Shown piece after piece: positions 39,412 through 47,893 of a DNA stretch of 64,000 nucleotides. Both the position numbers and the translations under genes were made by a program. Under the pieces are notes generated by a model. The model did no database searches. It was given only the letters and a program-made list of their open reading frames with translations, and was not told the DNA's origin. The DNA comes from Brevibacillus sp. JNUCC-41 (GTDB lineage Bacteria; Bacillota; Bacilli; Bacillales; DSM-1321): contig NZ_CP062163.1 in the NCBI RefSeq assembly GCF_014844095.1, positions 1,364,001-1,428,000 on the forward strand, read 5' to 3'. Within the stretch, counting starts at the first letter, position 1. Every line of letters begins with the position of its first letter.

Positions 39412-40329
39412 CTATTTCTTGAATAGGCCTTTTAAAACGAAAGCAATATTGGCCGGTCTCTCCGCAAGGCGGCGCATGAAATATCCATACCAATCCGTAC
39501 CATATGGAACATACACCCTTACCTTATATCCTTCTTTAGCAAGTTCAAGCTGCTTTTCAGTGCGGATGCCATATAACATTTGAAACTCAAAACAATCCAG
39601 GGGAATTCCCTGATCTTTGACCAAGTCCCTCGTATAATCAATGATTTTATCATCATGTGTGGCAACGGCTGTGTAATGGCCATTTTGCATATGCTTCTTG
39701 ATGATTTTCTTGAAATTCTCATCCACATCTTTTTTCTCGGGAAAGGCCACTTCCCTCGGTTCTTTATAAGCTCCTTTAACAAGTCTTAGATTCGGCTGGT
39801 ATGCATCCAATTCCTCGATATCCTTCTCAGTCCGATACAGATATGCTTGGATGACAGTCCCCAATTCATTATATTCAGACTTAAGGTTTTTGAATACATC
39901 CAAAGTCGGCTGACAGCGCGGAAAATCTTCCATATCAAGCGTCACGAAAACACGATGGGCTTTAGCTTCATCTAATATCCTCCGCATGTTATTCATTACG
40001 ACTCGTTCAGATACATCCAGGCCCATCGAGGTCAGCTTAAGTGATAACTGTGAATCCAGTTCATTTGTGCCGATCATGCGGATCGCTTCGATGCACTCAG
40101 CTGCCATCTTCCTTGCTTCTTGTTCATCCTCAATGAATTCACCTAAATAATCAATGGTGACAGCAAGCCCTTTCCGGTTAAGATCTGCAATCACTTCACA
40201 TGCCATATCCAAGGATTCCCCTGCCACGAAACGAGATGCCCCAAACCGCAGCCCGTATTTTTTCGCTGCCTTTGTCATGCCTTTATTCTTTGATAAAAAA
40301 AGGAATAGATTTTTCAAAATTCTTTCCAT
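39412..40329 (-). CDS. Proline dehydrogenase-family protein (YusM/FadM type)
   Basis: The 305-residue protein is a TIM barrel of the proline dehydrogenase family, with VFVTLDMEDF, YRTEKDIEELDAYQPNLRLVKGAYKEP and the C-terminal VPYGTDWYGYFMRRLAERPAN. The RRLAERP signature binds the substrate carboxylate. It oxidises proline to pyrroline-5-carboxylate with FAD. It lies beside yusN as YusM does in B. subtilis, next to the fad genes. No P5C dehydrogenase is adjacent. Start is probably ATG 40329. Confidence 0.85.
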   Translation of the reverse strand: MERILKNLFLFLSKNKGMTKAAKKYGLRFGASRFVAGESLDMACEVIADLNRKGLAVTIDYLGEFIEDEQEARKMAAECIEAIRMIGTNELDSQLSLKLTSMGLDVSERVVMNNMRRILDEAKAHRVFVTLDMEDFPRCQPTLDVFKNLKSEYNELGTVIQAYLYRTEKDIEELDAYQPNLRLVKGAYKEPREVAFPEKKDVDENFKKIIKKHMQNGHYTAVATHDDKIIDYTRDLVKDQGIPLDCFEFQMLYGIRTEKQLELAKEGYKVRVYVPYGTDWYGYFMRRLAERPANIAFVLKGLFKK

Positions 40330-40478
40330 CTGCATTCCCCTCCCAAATCATTTTGGAAAATAGATGCACAAGATTACTTTACCATTTAATTCATTTTTCA
40401 GATATTTAGAATCAAGAATAAAAAAATTCATAAAGGGAAAATTAAGCTCGTTTAAAGAACACGTAAGGAGGTAGAATG

Positions 40479-40757
40479 ATGGAACAGCAAAATTCGTTTA
40501 ATAGCCAACAGCAATCCACCGGCTTTATGAAACAGCCGCCGGAAATGGTTTCGGTGAAAGATAGCCTATACTTAACCGATATGCTTGCATGGAATCTTAA
40601 TGCGGTTAAAAAAGCACATTTTTTTGCCACACAGTGCAAGGACCCGCAAATCATTGATGCGTTAAATCGGTGCGGACTCATGCATCAACGCCATTACGAT
40701 ACCATTTTGAAACATTTGAACCCGGACCAAAACCAGGTTCAACAACAATACCAGTAA
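40479..40757 (+). CDS. yusN: CotF-like spore coat family protein YusN
   Basis: The 92-residue protein has a CotF-type helical domain (LYLTDMLAWNLNAVKKAHFFATQC, HQRHYDTILKHL) between Gln-rich tails. These four-helix coat-like proteins are deposited on or in spores. Two start codons lie in tandem (40476, 40479) after AAGGAGG; the second has the better seven-base spacing. A similar gene follows at 40771, so this is a tandem pair. Confidence 0.8.
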   Translation: MEQQNSFNSQQQSTGFMKQPPEMVSVKDSLYLTDMLAWNLNAVKKAHFFATQCKDPQIIDALNRCGLMHQRHYDTILKHLNPDQNQVQQQYQ

Positions 40758-40770
40758 AGGAGTGTTCTTG

Positions 40771-41106
40771 ATGCCCAATGAAAACAAAGTCCAAAATCCT
40801 GAATCTCCCGTGGCAAAGACACCGCAAATGAATGACAGGGATTTTATAAATGATATGCTCACAACTGAAAAGTACTTTTGCAACTCCCTTTCCGTTGCCC
40901 TGCATGAGATGAGTAACCAAGCATTATTCCAAGACATTTTCTCCGTTTCCAAAGAAAATCAGGAAATGCAGCGAGAACTCTATAACATTATGTTCGAAAA
41001 AGGCTGGTATAGTTTAGAAAAGGCGCAAGCAACAAGCTTAAACCAATCGTATCAACAATTTTCCGGTTATAAAAATCAATTTCCATCTGGAACGAACATT
41101 CAATAA
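40771..41106 (+). CDS. Second CotF-like protein
   Basis: This 111-residue protein resembles its neighbour: a helical CotF-type core (FINDMLTTEKYFCNSLSVALHEMSN, LYNIMFEKGWYSLEKA) and a Gln/Asn-rich end. It starts at ATG 40771, eight bases after AAAGGAG, and lies 13 bases after yusN, so both are likely made together late in sporulation. The two share the fold but not close identity, which suggests an old duplication. Confidence 0.75.
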   Translation: MPNENKVQNPESPVAKTPQMNDRDFINDMLTTEKYFCNSLSVALHEMSNQALFQDIFSVSKENQEMQRELYNIMFEKGWYSLEKAQATSLNQSYQQFSGYKNQFPSGTNIQ

Positions 41107-41156
41107 GCAAACATTGAGGGGGGTGAATTCTGCTCCTTTTGTTTTTGAGCTACAAG

Positions 41157-41187
41157 TAAAGCCGGCCCATGGGGGCCGGCTTTATTT
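41157..41187. terminator. Bidirectional terminator after the CotF-like pair
   Basis: AAAGCCGGCC pairs with GGCCGGCTTT around a seven-base loop, with TATTTTT after it. It also ends the convergent rodA-like gene. Confidence 0.88.
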
Positions 41188-42360
41188 TTAGATATCCGTT
41201 GAAAACATATACTTCTTATAGTGATACCGAATGCTGAATATTAAGCCCATGGCCATCATGTTCCCCATTAGCGAGCTTCCTCCATAACTGATGAATGGAA
41301 GCGGAATCCCCGTAATCGGCAAAAGCCCTACCGTCATGCCGATATTTTGAAAGACGTGGAACGTCAACATGCTTATAACACCAACACAGATATATGTATA
41401 GAAGTTATTTTTCGTGTCCATTCCCGTTTTTGTAATATGATAAATCAACAGGAAAAACAAGGAAATAATGATGCTTGATCCGATGAAGCCGAATTCTTCA
41501 CCGATGATGCTGAAAATGAAATCCGAATGGCTCTCAGGCAAATACACTTCCCTCGAACCGATTCCCTTGCCTGTGGTCTGGCCGGAACCGATGGCCAGTA
41601 AGGATCTGGTTAAGTGATACCCTTCGGAGCTGGCATAATTATATGGATCCAGCCAAGAATAGATACGGCCGAATTGATAGGATTTTACCCCTAGATATTT
41701 TTCCAGGATCTCCGGCTTCCAAAGGACAAAGTACAGGACCGTTGAAGCGACGACAATTCCTCCCGAAACGATCGGCAGGAGGATCCTCCATGTTACCCCT
41801 GAAATGAAAATCATTCCGAGCATGATTGACAGGATGACAAGCGCGGTACCCAAATCCGGCTGTTGCATGATTAACATTAAGGGGGCACCTGTCACAAGAC
41901 CGATTTTAATAAGCAGCCAGATATCCGTTTGAATCGTTTTCAGCGTGTTTTTGAGATGGTGGTTCGATATGACATTGGCTAGAGCCAAAATCAGGAAAAC
42001 CTTCATGAATTCCGATGGCTGAATCGAACCGACTCCCGGAATTTTGAACCAGCTTCTTGCACCATTTATATTAGGTACGATGCTACTTGGCATAATGATC
42101 AGCAAAAATAGCAAAAACAATCCGAATCCATAGGCGTACCAAGAAATTTTTTTCAGTTGGTCCGAATCTAGTGTGATGAACCCTAATACGATTCCAACCC
42201 CCACTATATACCAAAAAATTTGTTTAATTAAGAAGTTTTCAGCGTACTGTCCAGTCGTTTGGGCACTATAGATTGCTAAGCAACTTCCAACGCATAATAA
42301 CAGCAATATTGTGACCAAAGAAAAATCTATTCGAGATGAAAATTTATTTTGTTCTTCCAT
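41188..42360 (-). CDS. RodA/FtsW/SpoVE family glycosyltransferase
   Basis: This 390-residue protein with about ten membrane spans has the SEDS hallmarks: INGARSWFKIPGVGSIQPSEFMK, QQPDLGTALV, and the C-terminal TGIPLPFISYGGSS. SEDS proteins polymerise lipid II into glycan strands with a partner class B PBP. Length and loops resemble RodA more than FtsW, but the partner is not nearby. Start ATG 42360 follows GGGAGAG. It stands alone downstream of the mnt operon. Confidence 0.87.
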   Translation of the reverse strand: MEEQNKFSSRIDFSLVTILLLLCVGSCLAIYSAQTTGQYAENFLIKQIFWYIVGVGIVLGFITLDSDQLKKISWYAYGFGLFLLFLLIIMPSSIVPNINGARSWFKIPGVGSIQPSEFMKVFLILALANVISNHHLKNTLKTIQTDIWLLIKIGLVTGAPLMLIMQQPDLGTALVILSIMLGMIFISGVTWRILLPIVSGGIVVASTVLYFVLWKPEILEKYLGVKSYQFGRIYSWLDPYNYASSEGYHLTRSLLAIGSGQTTGKGIGSREVYLPESHSDFIFSIIGEEFGFIGSSIIISLFFLLIYHITKTGMDTKNNFYTYICVGVISMLTFHVFQNIGMTVGLLPITGIPLPFISYGGSSLMGNMMAMGLIFSIRYHYKKYMFSTDI

Positions 42361-42454
42361 ACTTAACTCTCCCTTAAAAAGGCTCCTGCGAAACATCTAT
42401 AAATACACTTATTCATTATACTTTAAACAAATAAAATCACAACTATATCGAAGA

Positions 42455-42493
42455 ATTGTTTAAAGGCTTCTTGGAGTTATTTCCATGAAGCCT
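42455..42493 (-). terminator. Probable terminator of mntABCD
   Basis: AGGCTTCTTGGA pairs with TCCATGAAGCCT (one mismatch) around GTTATT; TTTAAACAATTC follows on the minus strand, a modest T-run. Confidence 0.6.
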
Positions 42494-42507
42494 GTAGGCA
42501 GGGGGAA

Positions 42508-43389
42508 TTATGCATGTGATTCCTTTGATTTTCTTCGTTTCAGCAATCTGCTGACCAATCCATGGCTTGGGGAGAAGAGAAAGGCCAATCCGAATAATAT
42601 GGCGGCCGATCCCACCATGCAACCTGATATCGAGGCATCCAAAATGGTGGCTGAAAAGTAGCCGATGACGGAACTTAGCACCCCGACCCCGATACTGGCC
42701 CATATCATGCGGCTTAAGCGATCTGACAGCAGATAAGCCGTTGCCGCGGGTATGATGAGCATTCCAACTACTAAAATGGAACCTACACTATCAAAAGAAG
42801 CTACAGTTGTCAGGGAAATGAGGCTCATCAATAAGTAATGAAAGAACAGTACAGGAATTCCCATTGCAGCCGCAAGTGATGGATCAAATGACACGAGTTT
42901 AAACTGTTTGAAGAAAAGGAAGATCAGTATGAGGTTCAGGATAAAGCAACTGCCGACAATCCAAACAGCTTTTGGTCCAGCTTCGATTCCCGCGATTGTC
43001 ATCGTGTTCCAGGGAGAATAGGCTATTTCGCCATAAAGGACATGTTCCAGGTCAAAATCTATTTGTTGCGTAAACAAGCTCACGAGTACGATCCCCGTTG
43101 CAAAAAGGGAAGTGAATACAATCCCGATCGCTGCGTCAGATTGAACGCCCGACGATTGGAAAAGCTGGATCAAGAATACGGTGAGCAAGCCGAGCGCAGC
43201 TGCCCCTATCAGCATCGGAACAGAGTCACGAGTCCCGGTTATTAAAAATGCCAATACGATTCCGGGCAAAACGGAATGACTGATGGCATCCCCAATCAAC
43301 GTCAATTTCCTGACTATCAAAAAACATCCCAATACACTGCAAGCACTCGCCACCAATGCTCCGACTAAAATAATCCAAAAATCATTCAT
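42508..43389 (-). CDS. mntD: Manganese ABC transporter permease MntD
   Basis: The 293-residue permease of the ABC-3 family has about eight membrane spans and the cytoplasmic coupling segment GDAISHSVLPGIVLAF near residue 34. It pairs with the mntC product to form the membrane channel. Its start overlaps the mntC end by four bases. Family assignment is firm; manganese specificity rests on MntA and the putative MntR operators. Confidence 0.87.
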   Translation of the reverse strand: MNDFWIILVGALVASACSVLGCFLIVRKLTLIGDAISHSVLPGIVLAFLITGTRDSVPMLIGAAALGLLTVFLIQLFQSSGVQSDAAIGIVFTSLFATGIVLVSLFTQQIDFDLEHVLYGEIAYSPWNTMTIAGIEAGPKAVWIVGSCFILNLILIFLFFKQFKLVSFDPSLAAAMGIPVLFFHYLLMSLISLTTVASFDSVGSILVVGMLIIPAATAYLLSDRLSRMIWASIGVGVLSSVIGYFSATILDASISGCMVGSAAILFGLAFLFSPSHGLVSRLLKRRKSKESHA

Positions 43390-44309
43390 GATGAGTGGCT
43401 CCCTTTCCTTCTATTCTGTTCGAGAGAATATTTCTTTTTCGTCGATCCCCTTCTCCATATAGATGAAAGCACTCCGCGTTTAGGTGCAAATAGCATGGAA
43501 AAGAAAAACCATACCGTCGCGGATAAGACAATTAACGGTCCTGTTGGCAAATCATTGACCGAAGTACTGATCAACGTTCCAGACACACCGCTCAACATTC
43601 CGAATATGCCAGACAGGATGACCATGATATGAAGCCGCTCAGTCCAATACCTCGCAGAAACCGCAGGCGTAATCAGTAAAGAAGCCATCAATACGACACC
43701 TACAGCCTGGATACCGATCACCACAGCTGCCACGATCAGCATCATGATGAAATAATCCAGAAAAACAACCGGCAATCCCATCCCCTTAGCAAACCCAGGG
43801 TCGAAGGACAGTAATTTGAATTCTTTAAAAAATACGGTACAAGTGAAAATGAGAAAAAAGGAAACCGTCATCATCATATATACATCGGACATGACCATTG
43901 ACGCCGTCTGCCCGAATAAAAAGGTATCCAATCCACTCTGGTTTCCATACTCACTCTGCTGAATCTGTGTAAGCATGACAATTCCGAAGCCAAAGAAGGA
44001 AGATAAGACGATTCCCAAGGCCGCATCCTGCTTGATCTTACTGTATCTCGTAAGCACACTGATCAAGAAGACAGCCACTAAGCCAGCCAGGGCCGCACCT
44101 ATTAGAAAATAAGAAGTGGATTTCACTCCAGTTAAAATGAAGGCGACACAGATACCGGGTAACGCTGCATGTGCGAGCGTATCGCCAAGCAAAGATTGTT
44201 TTCTGAGGTAGGCAAAGCTGCCGATGACCCCGCTGCTTAATCCGAGGAACATCGTGCCAAGCAATATCCACCTTGTATTTGGATCAGTAATAATAGCCAG
44301 TATGTTCAT
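43386..44309 (-). CDS. mntC: Manganese ABC transporter permease MntC
   Basis: This ABC-3 permease of about 307 residues has eight or nine membrane spans and the segment GDTLAHAALPGICVAF. Its paralogue mntD follows with a four-base overlap. The start is ATG 44309 or 44312; GTG 44318 overlaps the GAGG ribosome site. It is shorter than the B. subtilis protein as I recall it, lacking a long C-terminal extension and ending in basic residues. Confidence 0.86.
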   Translation of the reverse strand: MNILAIITDPNTRWILLGTMFLGLSSGVIGSFAYLRKQSLLGDTLAHAALPGICVAFILTGVKSTSYFLIGAALAGLVAVFLISVLTRYSKIKQDAALGIVLSSFFGFGIVMLTQIQQSEYGNQSGLDTFLFGQTASMVMSDVYMMMTVSFFLIFTCTVFFKEFKLLSFDPGFAKGMGLPVVFLDYFIMMLIVAAVVIGIQAVGVVLMASLLITPAVSARYWTERLHIMVILSGIFGMLSGVSGTLISTSVNDLPTGPLIVLSATVWFFFSMLFAPKRGVLSSIWRRGSTKKKYSLEQNRRKGSHSS

Positions 44310-44319
44310 CATGTACACC

Positions 44320-45075
44320 TCATTTTAATAAAAGGCCGGATTTCGTGTCTGATAGTATCGCTAAGCGGCCTCCATATGTTGCCTGTAAGTGTTCTGGAAT
44401 GAATACTTCCTCCGTCGGACCTATTTTCATCACCTTTTTATTCAATAACATCGTCCAGTCGAAATATTCCTTCACGGTCGATAGATCATGGTGCACAACT
44501 AGAACGGTTTTGCCTTTTTCCTTCAATTCCATCAGCAATTGTATGATTGCTTTCTCTGTTGCGGCATCCACCCCTACGAACGGTTCATCCATAAAATAAA
44601 TATCCGCTTCCTGTGCCAATGCACGGGCCAGGAATATCCGTTGCTGCTGTCCACCTGATAGCTGGCTGATCTGGCGGTTAGCATATTCAGACATCCCTAC
44701 CTTTTCCAGGCACTCCATCCCCTTCTGCCTTTCGGACTTACCTGGTCGCTTCAACCAGCCGAGATGACCATATCTGCCCATCATCACGACATCGAGTGCG
44801 TTGGTCGGAAAATCCCAATCCACTGACTCCCGTTGTGGTACATAGCCGATACTCTTCCTCATCGATTTATAAGTAGAACCCCTTATTGTGATTTGCCCTG
44901 ATATTTTGGGGATCAATTCGAGTATCCCCTTTATCAATGTGGACTTCCCTGCTCCATTGGGGCCAATGATCCCGATTAAATTCCCTTCCGGCACCTCAAA
45001 TGAGACATCTTCGATAACAGGCTTCTTATGATAAGCAATCGTTAAATTCTCGACCTTCAAAGCTGCTAGATTCAT
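44320..45075 (-). CDS. mntB: Manganese ABC transporter ATPase MntB
   Basis: The 251-residue ATPase has Walker A GPNGAGKST, signature LSGGQQQR and Walker B DIYFMDEPFVGVD with a VHHDLS switch. GYVPQRESVDWDFP is typical of the Zn/Mn ABC ATPase branch. It energises MntCD. It follows mntA by 12 bases and overlaps the ribosome site of mntC. Confidence 0.93.
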   Translation of the reverse strand: MNLAALKVENLTIAYHKKPVIEDVSFEVPEGNLIGIIGPNGAGKSTLIKGILELIPKISGQITIRGSTYKSMRKSIGYVPQRESVDWDFPTNALDVVMMGRYGHLGWLKRPGKSERQKGMECLEKVGMSEYANRQISQLSGGQQQRIFLARALAQEADIYFMDEPFVGVDAATEKAIIQLLMELKEKGKTVLVVHHDLSTVKEYFDWTMLLNKKVMKIGPTEEVFIPEHLQATYGGRLAILSDTKSGLLLK

Positions 45076-45087
45076 AGTTTCTCCCCC

Positions 45088-46011
45088 TTATTTCAAAGCA
45101 CGGACGATTGTATCGGTATTATGACGGACCATTCCGATATACGTTCCTTCTTCCGTCCCTTTTTCACCCATGGCATCCGAGAACAATTCACCGCCGATTT
45201 TCACTTTGTGACCCTGCTTATCTGCTCCTTGAATGACAGCCTCGATGGCCTTCCTTGGTACGCTTGACTCAATGAAAATCGCTTTAATTTTGTTCTTCAC
45301 AAGATAATTCCGCATATCCGTCACATCTTTTGATCCATATTCCGATAATGTATTGATCCCTTGGAGCCCTCTTACGTCCAGGCCGTATGACTGACCGTAG
45401 TACCCAAAAGCATCATGTGCTGTAACGAGCACCCGCTGATTTTTTGGTATTTTATTAATTTCGTCTTGAACATATTTATCGAGTTCCTCCAATTGCAGAA
45501 CGTACTCTTCATAATTTTCGCGAAACTCTGCTTCATGGTCCGGATCATTGGCAATCAATTCTTTCTCCACTGCCTCCGCCGCAACGATCCAAAGCTTAAC
45601 ATCAAACCATACGTGGGGATCATGTTCCGATGCACTCACTTTGCGAAGTTGGTTCCCCTTGAAGCCCTCCGTTACGGCAATCGTCGGTTTATCCTTGCTC
45701 ATCATTTCAAATATATCCGTCATTTTCCCTTCAAGATGCACACCGTTATAAAAAATCATATCAGCCGAATCCAGTGTCTTAACATCACCCTGTGTCGCTT
45801 TATATAGATGGGGGTCGACTCCCGGACCCATTAAACTGGTGACCTCGACATGTTTACCGCCGATATTCTCAACCAAATCTCCAATCATTCCCGTTGTTGC
45901 AATGATATTCAGCTTACCATTGCCTTTATCACTTCCAACCGTATCATTGCCACACCCCGCTAAAATCAGCAATGCAGCAATCACGCTCCCAATAGATTTC
46001 AGAAAACCCAT
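45088..46011 (-). CDS. mntA: Manganese-binding lipoprotein MntA
   Basis: The 307-residue cluster A-I (ZnuA/MntA) lipoprotein has lipobox LILAGC. Metal ligands are expected in GVDPHLYKAT, ASEHDPHVWFD, and the late ESSVPRKAIEAV / GELFSDAMG segments; the last Asp is typical of manganese-type proteins. There is no long His-rich loop as in zinc ZnuA. It binds Mn2+ outside and hands it to MntCD. It is the first gene behind promoter 46128-46156 and two MntR-like sites. Confidence 0.92.
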   Translation of the reverse strand: MGFLKSIGSVIAALLILAGCGNDTVGSDKGNGKLNIIATTGMIGDLVENIGGKHVEVTSLMGPGVDPHLYKATQGDVKTLDSADMIFYNGVHLEGKMTDIFEMMSKDKPTIAVTEGFKGNQLRKVSASEHDPHVWFDVKLWIVAAEAVEKELIANDPDHEAEFRENYEEYVLQLEELDKYVQDEINKIPKNQRVLVTAHDAFGYYGQSYGLDVRGLQGINTLSEYGSKDVTDMRNYLVKNKIKAIFIESSVPRKAIEAVIQGADKQGHKVKIGGELFSDAMGEKGTEEGTYIGMVRHNTDTIVRALK

Positions 46012-46045
46012 CCATACTCCCTCCCTTTTTCCTCTTTCTAAAATA

Positions 46046-46156
46046 GTTTGCCATGTGCAAAAATAAGTGTAAAAATTTTTACATTGTCGTAAACGCTAAA
46101 AAGTTTCCTCTATACAACTTATTTCATACTATACACAAATATACAAAAAAGTGCAA
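46046..46156 (-). promoter_or_regulatory. mntA promoter with two MntR-like boxes
   Basis: Minus strand: TTGCAC (46156-46151), 17 bases, TATAGT (46133-46128), an excellent sigma-A promoter. Box 1 (about 46101-46119) reads GTATAGAGGAAACTTTTT around the start site. Box 2 (about 46046-46065) reads TTTTTGCACATGGCAAACT in the leader, containing the palindrome TTTGC-N5-GCAAA. Both resemble B. subtilis MntR sites as I remember them. Confidence 0.65.
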
Positions 46157-46201
46157 CTATTTTTTCAAACACTTCAAAAAGGACAATGACTTTCACACAT
46201 G

Positions 46202-46244
46202 AAAAAACTGTCAGGAATCTCTACTGGGGAGCTTCCTGACAGTT
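46202..46244 (-). terminator. Terminator downstream of the micro-ORF
   Basis: AACTGTCAGGAA pairs with TTCCTGACAGTT (12 bp) around 15 bases, and TTTTTTC follows on the minus strand. It would end leftward transcripts from the micro-ORF before the mntA promoter. Confidence 0.75.
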
Positions 46245-46340
46245 GGTCATGCCGTACATGAAACAAACTCTGAAGTTATATTTATATTGTGGGGTTCTAA
46301 TGGTGAATATAAACTATGGGGGCTATTTCGGAACGTTGTG

Positions 46341-46410
46341 AAATTCACGGGTAAATGCGCTGATTTTACGAGTAAAGTGCCAAAATTCACGAGTAAACGC
46401 TGATTTTACG
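46341..46410 (+). repeat. Imperfect direct repeat pair
   Basis: Two near copies of a 28-30 base unit (start AAATTCACGRGTAAA, end CGCTGATTTTACG) lie at 46341-46370 and 46383-46410, 12 bases apart. The unit has internal symmetry (GTAAA / TTTAC). It lies after the micro-ORF and before its terminator. Confidence 0.7.
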
Positions 46411-46430
46411 CATTCCATGTGCATTGCCAC

Positions 46431-46517
46431 TCACTTTTTCAAGGAAATTGCCAAGTACGCAAATCCCAATTCGATTCCGCAAAGCACAAAAAGGGTGATT
46501 AAAGTTTGGAACATCAT
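46431..46517 (-). CDS. 28-residue membrane micro-protein candidate
   Basis: This frame is too short for standard gene calling. GGAGGAGGAG directly precedes ATG 46517 and ATG 46514. The peptide (MMFQTLITLFVLCGIE at the start, ISLKK at the end) is one hydrophobic helix with a basic tail, as in regulatory membrane micro-proteins. It is divergent from the LacI gene and has its own candidate promoter covered by an operator-like repeat, plus a downstream terminator. I do not recognise the family. Confidence 0.6.
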   Translation of the reverse strand: MMFQTLITLFVLCGIELGFAYLAISLKK

Positions 46518-46552
46518 GGTCTCCTCCTCCTCTAAGACTTAAAACAATCTTA

Positions 46553-46650
46553 AAGGATGAAACCCATACCAGAACAAGACCTTATTTGAAGAAATCTTCA
46601 GCAGCCCCACACTGTCCTCTTGCCCTGAAATGGGTTTCATACTGTACAAT
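46553..46650. promoter_or_regulatory. Twin operator-like sites in the lacI/micro-ORF divergent promoter
   Basis: Site A (46553-46571) reads AGGATGAAACCCATACCAG; site B, inverted (46626-46644), reads AGTATGAAACCCATTTCAG, 16 of 19 identical. Site B contains the palindrome TGAAA-N4-TTTCA, typical of LacI-family operators. Centres are about 73 bp apart, seven helical turns. Site B covers the spacer before TACAAT of lacI; site A covers a weak TTGTTC-N17-TTTAAG facing the micro-ORF. Confidence 0.6.
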
Positions 46651-46676
46651 ATAAAAAAAGAAAAAACGGTGATACC

Positions 46677-47639
46677 ATGACAAATATTAAAGAAATAGCT
46701 CAATGTGCCGGTGTATCTGTCTCAACAGTGTCCCGTGTATTGAATGATCATCCATATGTAAGCCCAGATAAAAGAAAGAGCGTCTTGGAGGCCATCGATC
46801 GTTTGAATTATACGAGAAACATAAATGCCATTCATCTTTCAAAAGGTAAAACCAATCTTATCGGCATCATCATCCCCTTCAACAATCACCCATATTACGG
46901 GGCAATCGTTAACGGAATCACTAAACAGGCAAATGCAATTGGCTGTCATATCGTCATCTTTCAAACAAACTATGACAGAGAGAAGGAAATCGAGGCTTTT
47001 AATATGCTGCAAATGAAGCAGCTCGATGGCATTATCGTTTGTTCAAGGATTTCGGAAATGAAAATCCTTTTGGAATATCAAAAATACGGACCAATCATTT
47101 TGTGTGAAGATACGGCCCAGGCTGAATTCTCATCCATCAGCATTGATCATTATGCAGCTTTCTCCTGTGCCCTTGAGTACGTGATTGCTAAAGGATATAA
47201 GAAAATCGGATACAGCCTCGGCCGTAAAAAGAGCAGAAATAGTTCCCATCGTACAAAGGCCTTTAACGATATCATGAGTAAACATCAACTGATAAACAAT
47301 AAAGAATGGCTGTTTGAAGGCAGTTATCACATCAAAGACGGTGAACAATTGTTTCAGGAATGGAATTCGATGATGGATAAACCTGAAGCCATCATCATCA
47401 CGAATGATGACACGGCGGCTGGCTTCATTCTCACCGCTAAGAAATCGGGTATAAGGGTCCCGGAGGATGTGGCCATTCTCGGTTTCAATAATGATAGCCT
47501 GGGTGAAATGCTCGACATCACGACCATTTCCTTGCCGCTGGAATGGATTGGGAAAATGGCTGTGGACCTATTTGAGAATCCTGAGGTGGTCAAACATGTA
47601 AAACTGGACTACGCCCTTATAAAAAGAAGGACCGTTTAA
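46677..47639 (+). CDS. LacI family transcriptional regulator
   Basis: The 320-residue repressor has the LacI helix-turn-helix and hinge at residues 1-55 (IKEIAQCAGVSVSTVSRVLND), then a periplasmic-binding-protein-like ligand domain. Closing motifs DVAILGFNNDSLGEML and ITNDDTAAGFI are standard. The ligand is probably a sugar, but no sugar transporter is adjacent; its neighbours are mntABCD, a micro-ORF and a lysine permease. The malL-type glucosidase is 2 kb away across lysP. GGTGAT precedes ATG 46677. Confidence 0.9.
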   Translation: MTNIKEIAQCAGVSVSTVSRVLNDHPYVSPDKRKSVLEAIDRLNYTRNINAIHLSKGKTNLIGIIIPFNNHPYYGAIVNGITKQANAIGCHIVIFQTNYDREKEIEAFNMLQMKQLDGIIVCSRISEMKILLEYQKYGPIILCEDTAQAEFSSISIDHYAAFSCALEYVIAKGYKKIGYSLGRKKSRNSSHRTKAFNDIMSKHQLINNKEWLFEGSYHIKDGEQLFQEWNSMMDKPEAIIITNDDTAAGFILTAKKSGIRVPEDVAILGFNNDSLGEMLDITTISLPLEWIGKMAVDLFENPEVVKHVKLDYALIKRRTV

Positions 47640-47734
47640 TGATCTCCATGCTTTATTTTGGTATATAGCCATTTGAATTCTTCCTTGCCGCCATCATTCA
47701 TTAACTAGGAAAAAATAACCACATAAAATAATCA

Positions 47735-47763
47735 TTGCGATATTCATGAGATTATTTTATAAT
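47735..47763 (+). promoter_or_regulatory. Promoter of the lysine riboswitch leader
   Basis: TTGCGA, exactly 17 bases, then TATAAT. Transcription should begin near 47771, giving a leader of about 400 bases. The first 120 bases hold GCAATC/GATTGC and ATGAA/TTCAT inverted repeats ahead of the aptamer. Confidence 0.75.
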
Positions 47764-47893
47764 TTTGATATAGTAAAGTTTACTCAATTACTAGCAATCT
47801 ATTAGCGATTGCATGAATTTCATGAGAACTATCGTCTGACGTCACTTACAAGCTGGCGCAACGATTTTAGAAAATTGAATACTTCCTCATTTA

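Noticed and set aside
46557..46640. ATGAAACCCAT/ATGGGTTTCAT as an RNA closing stem of a riboswitch
   Set aside because: No known riboswitch core lies between the arms; the extended similarity of the two sites and the LacI gene favour paired operators, though RNA folding is not excluded.
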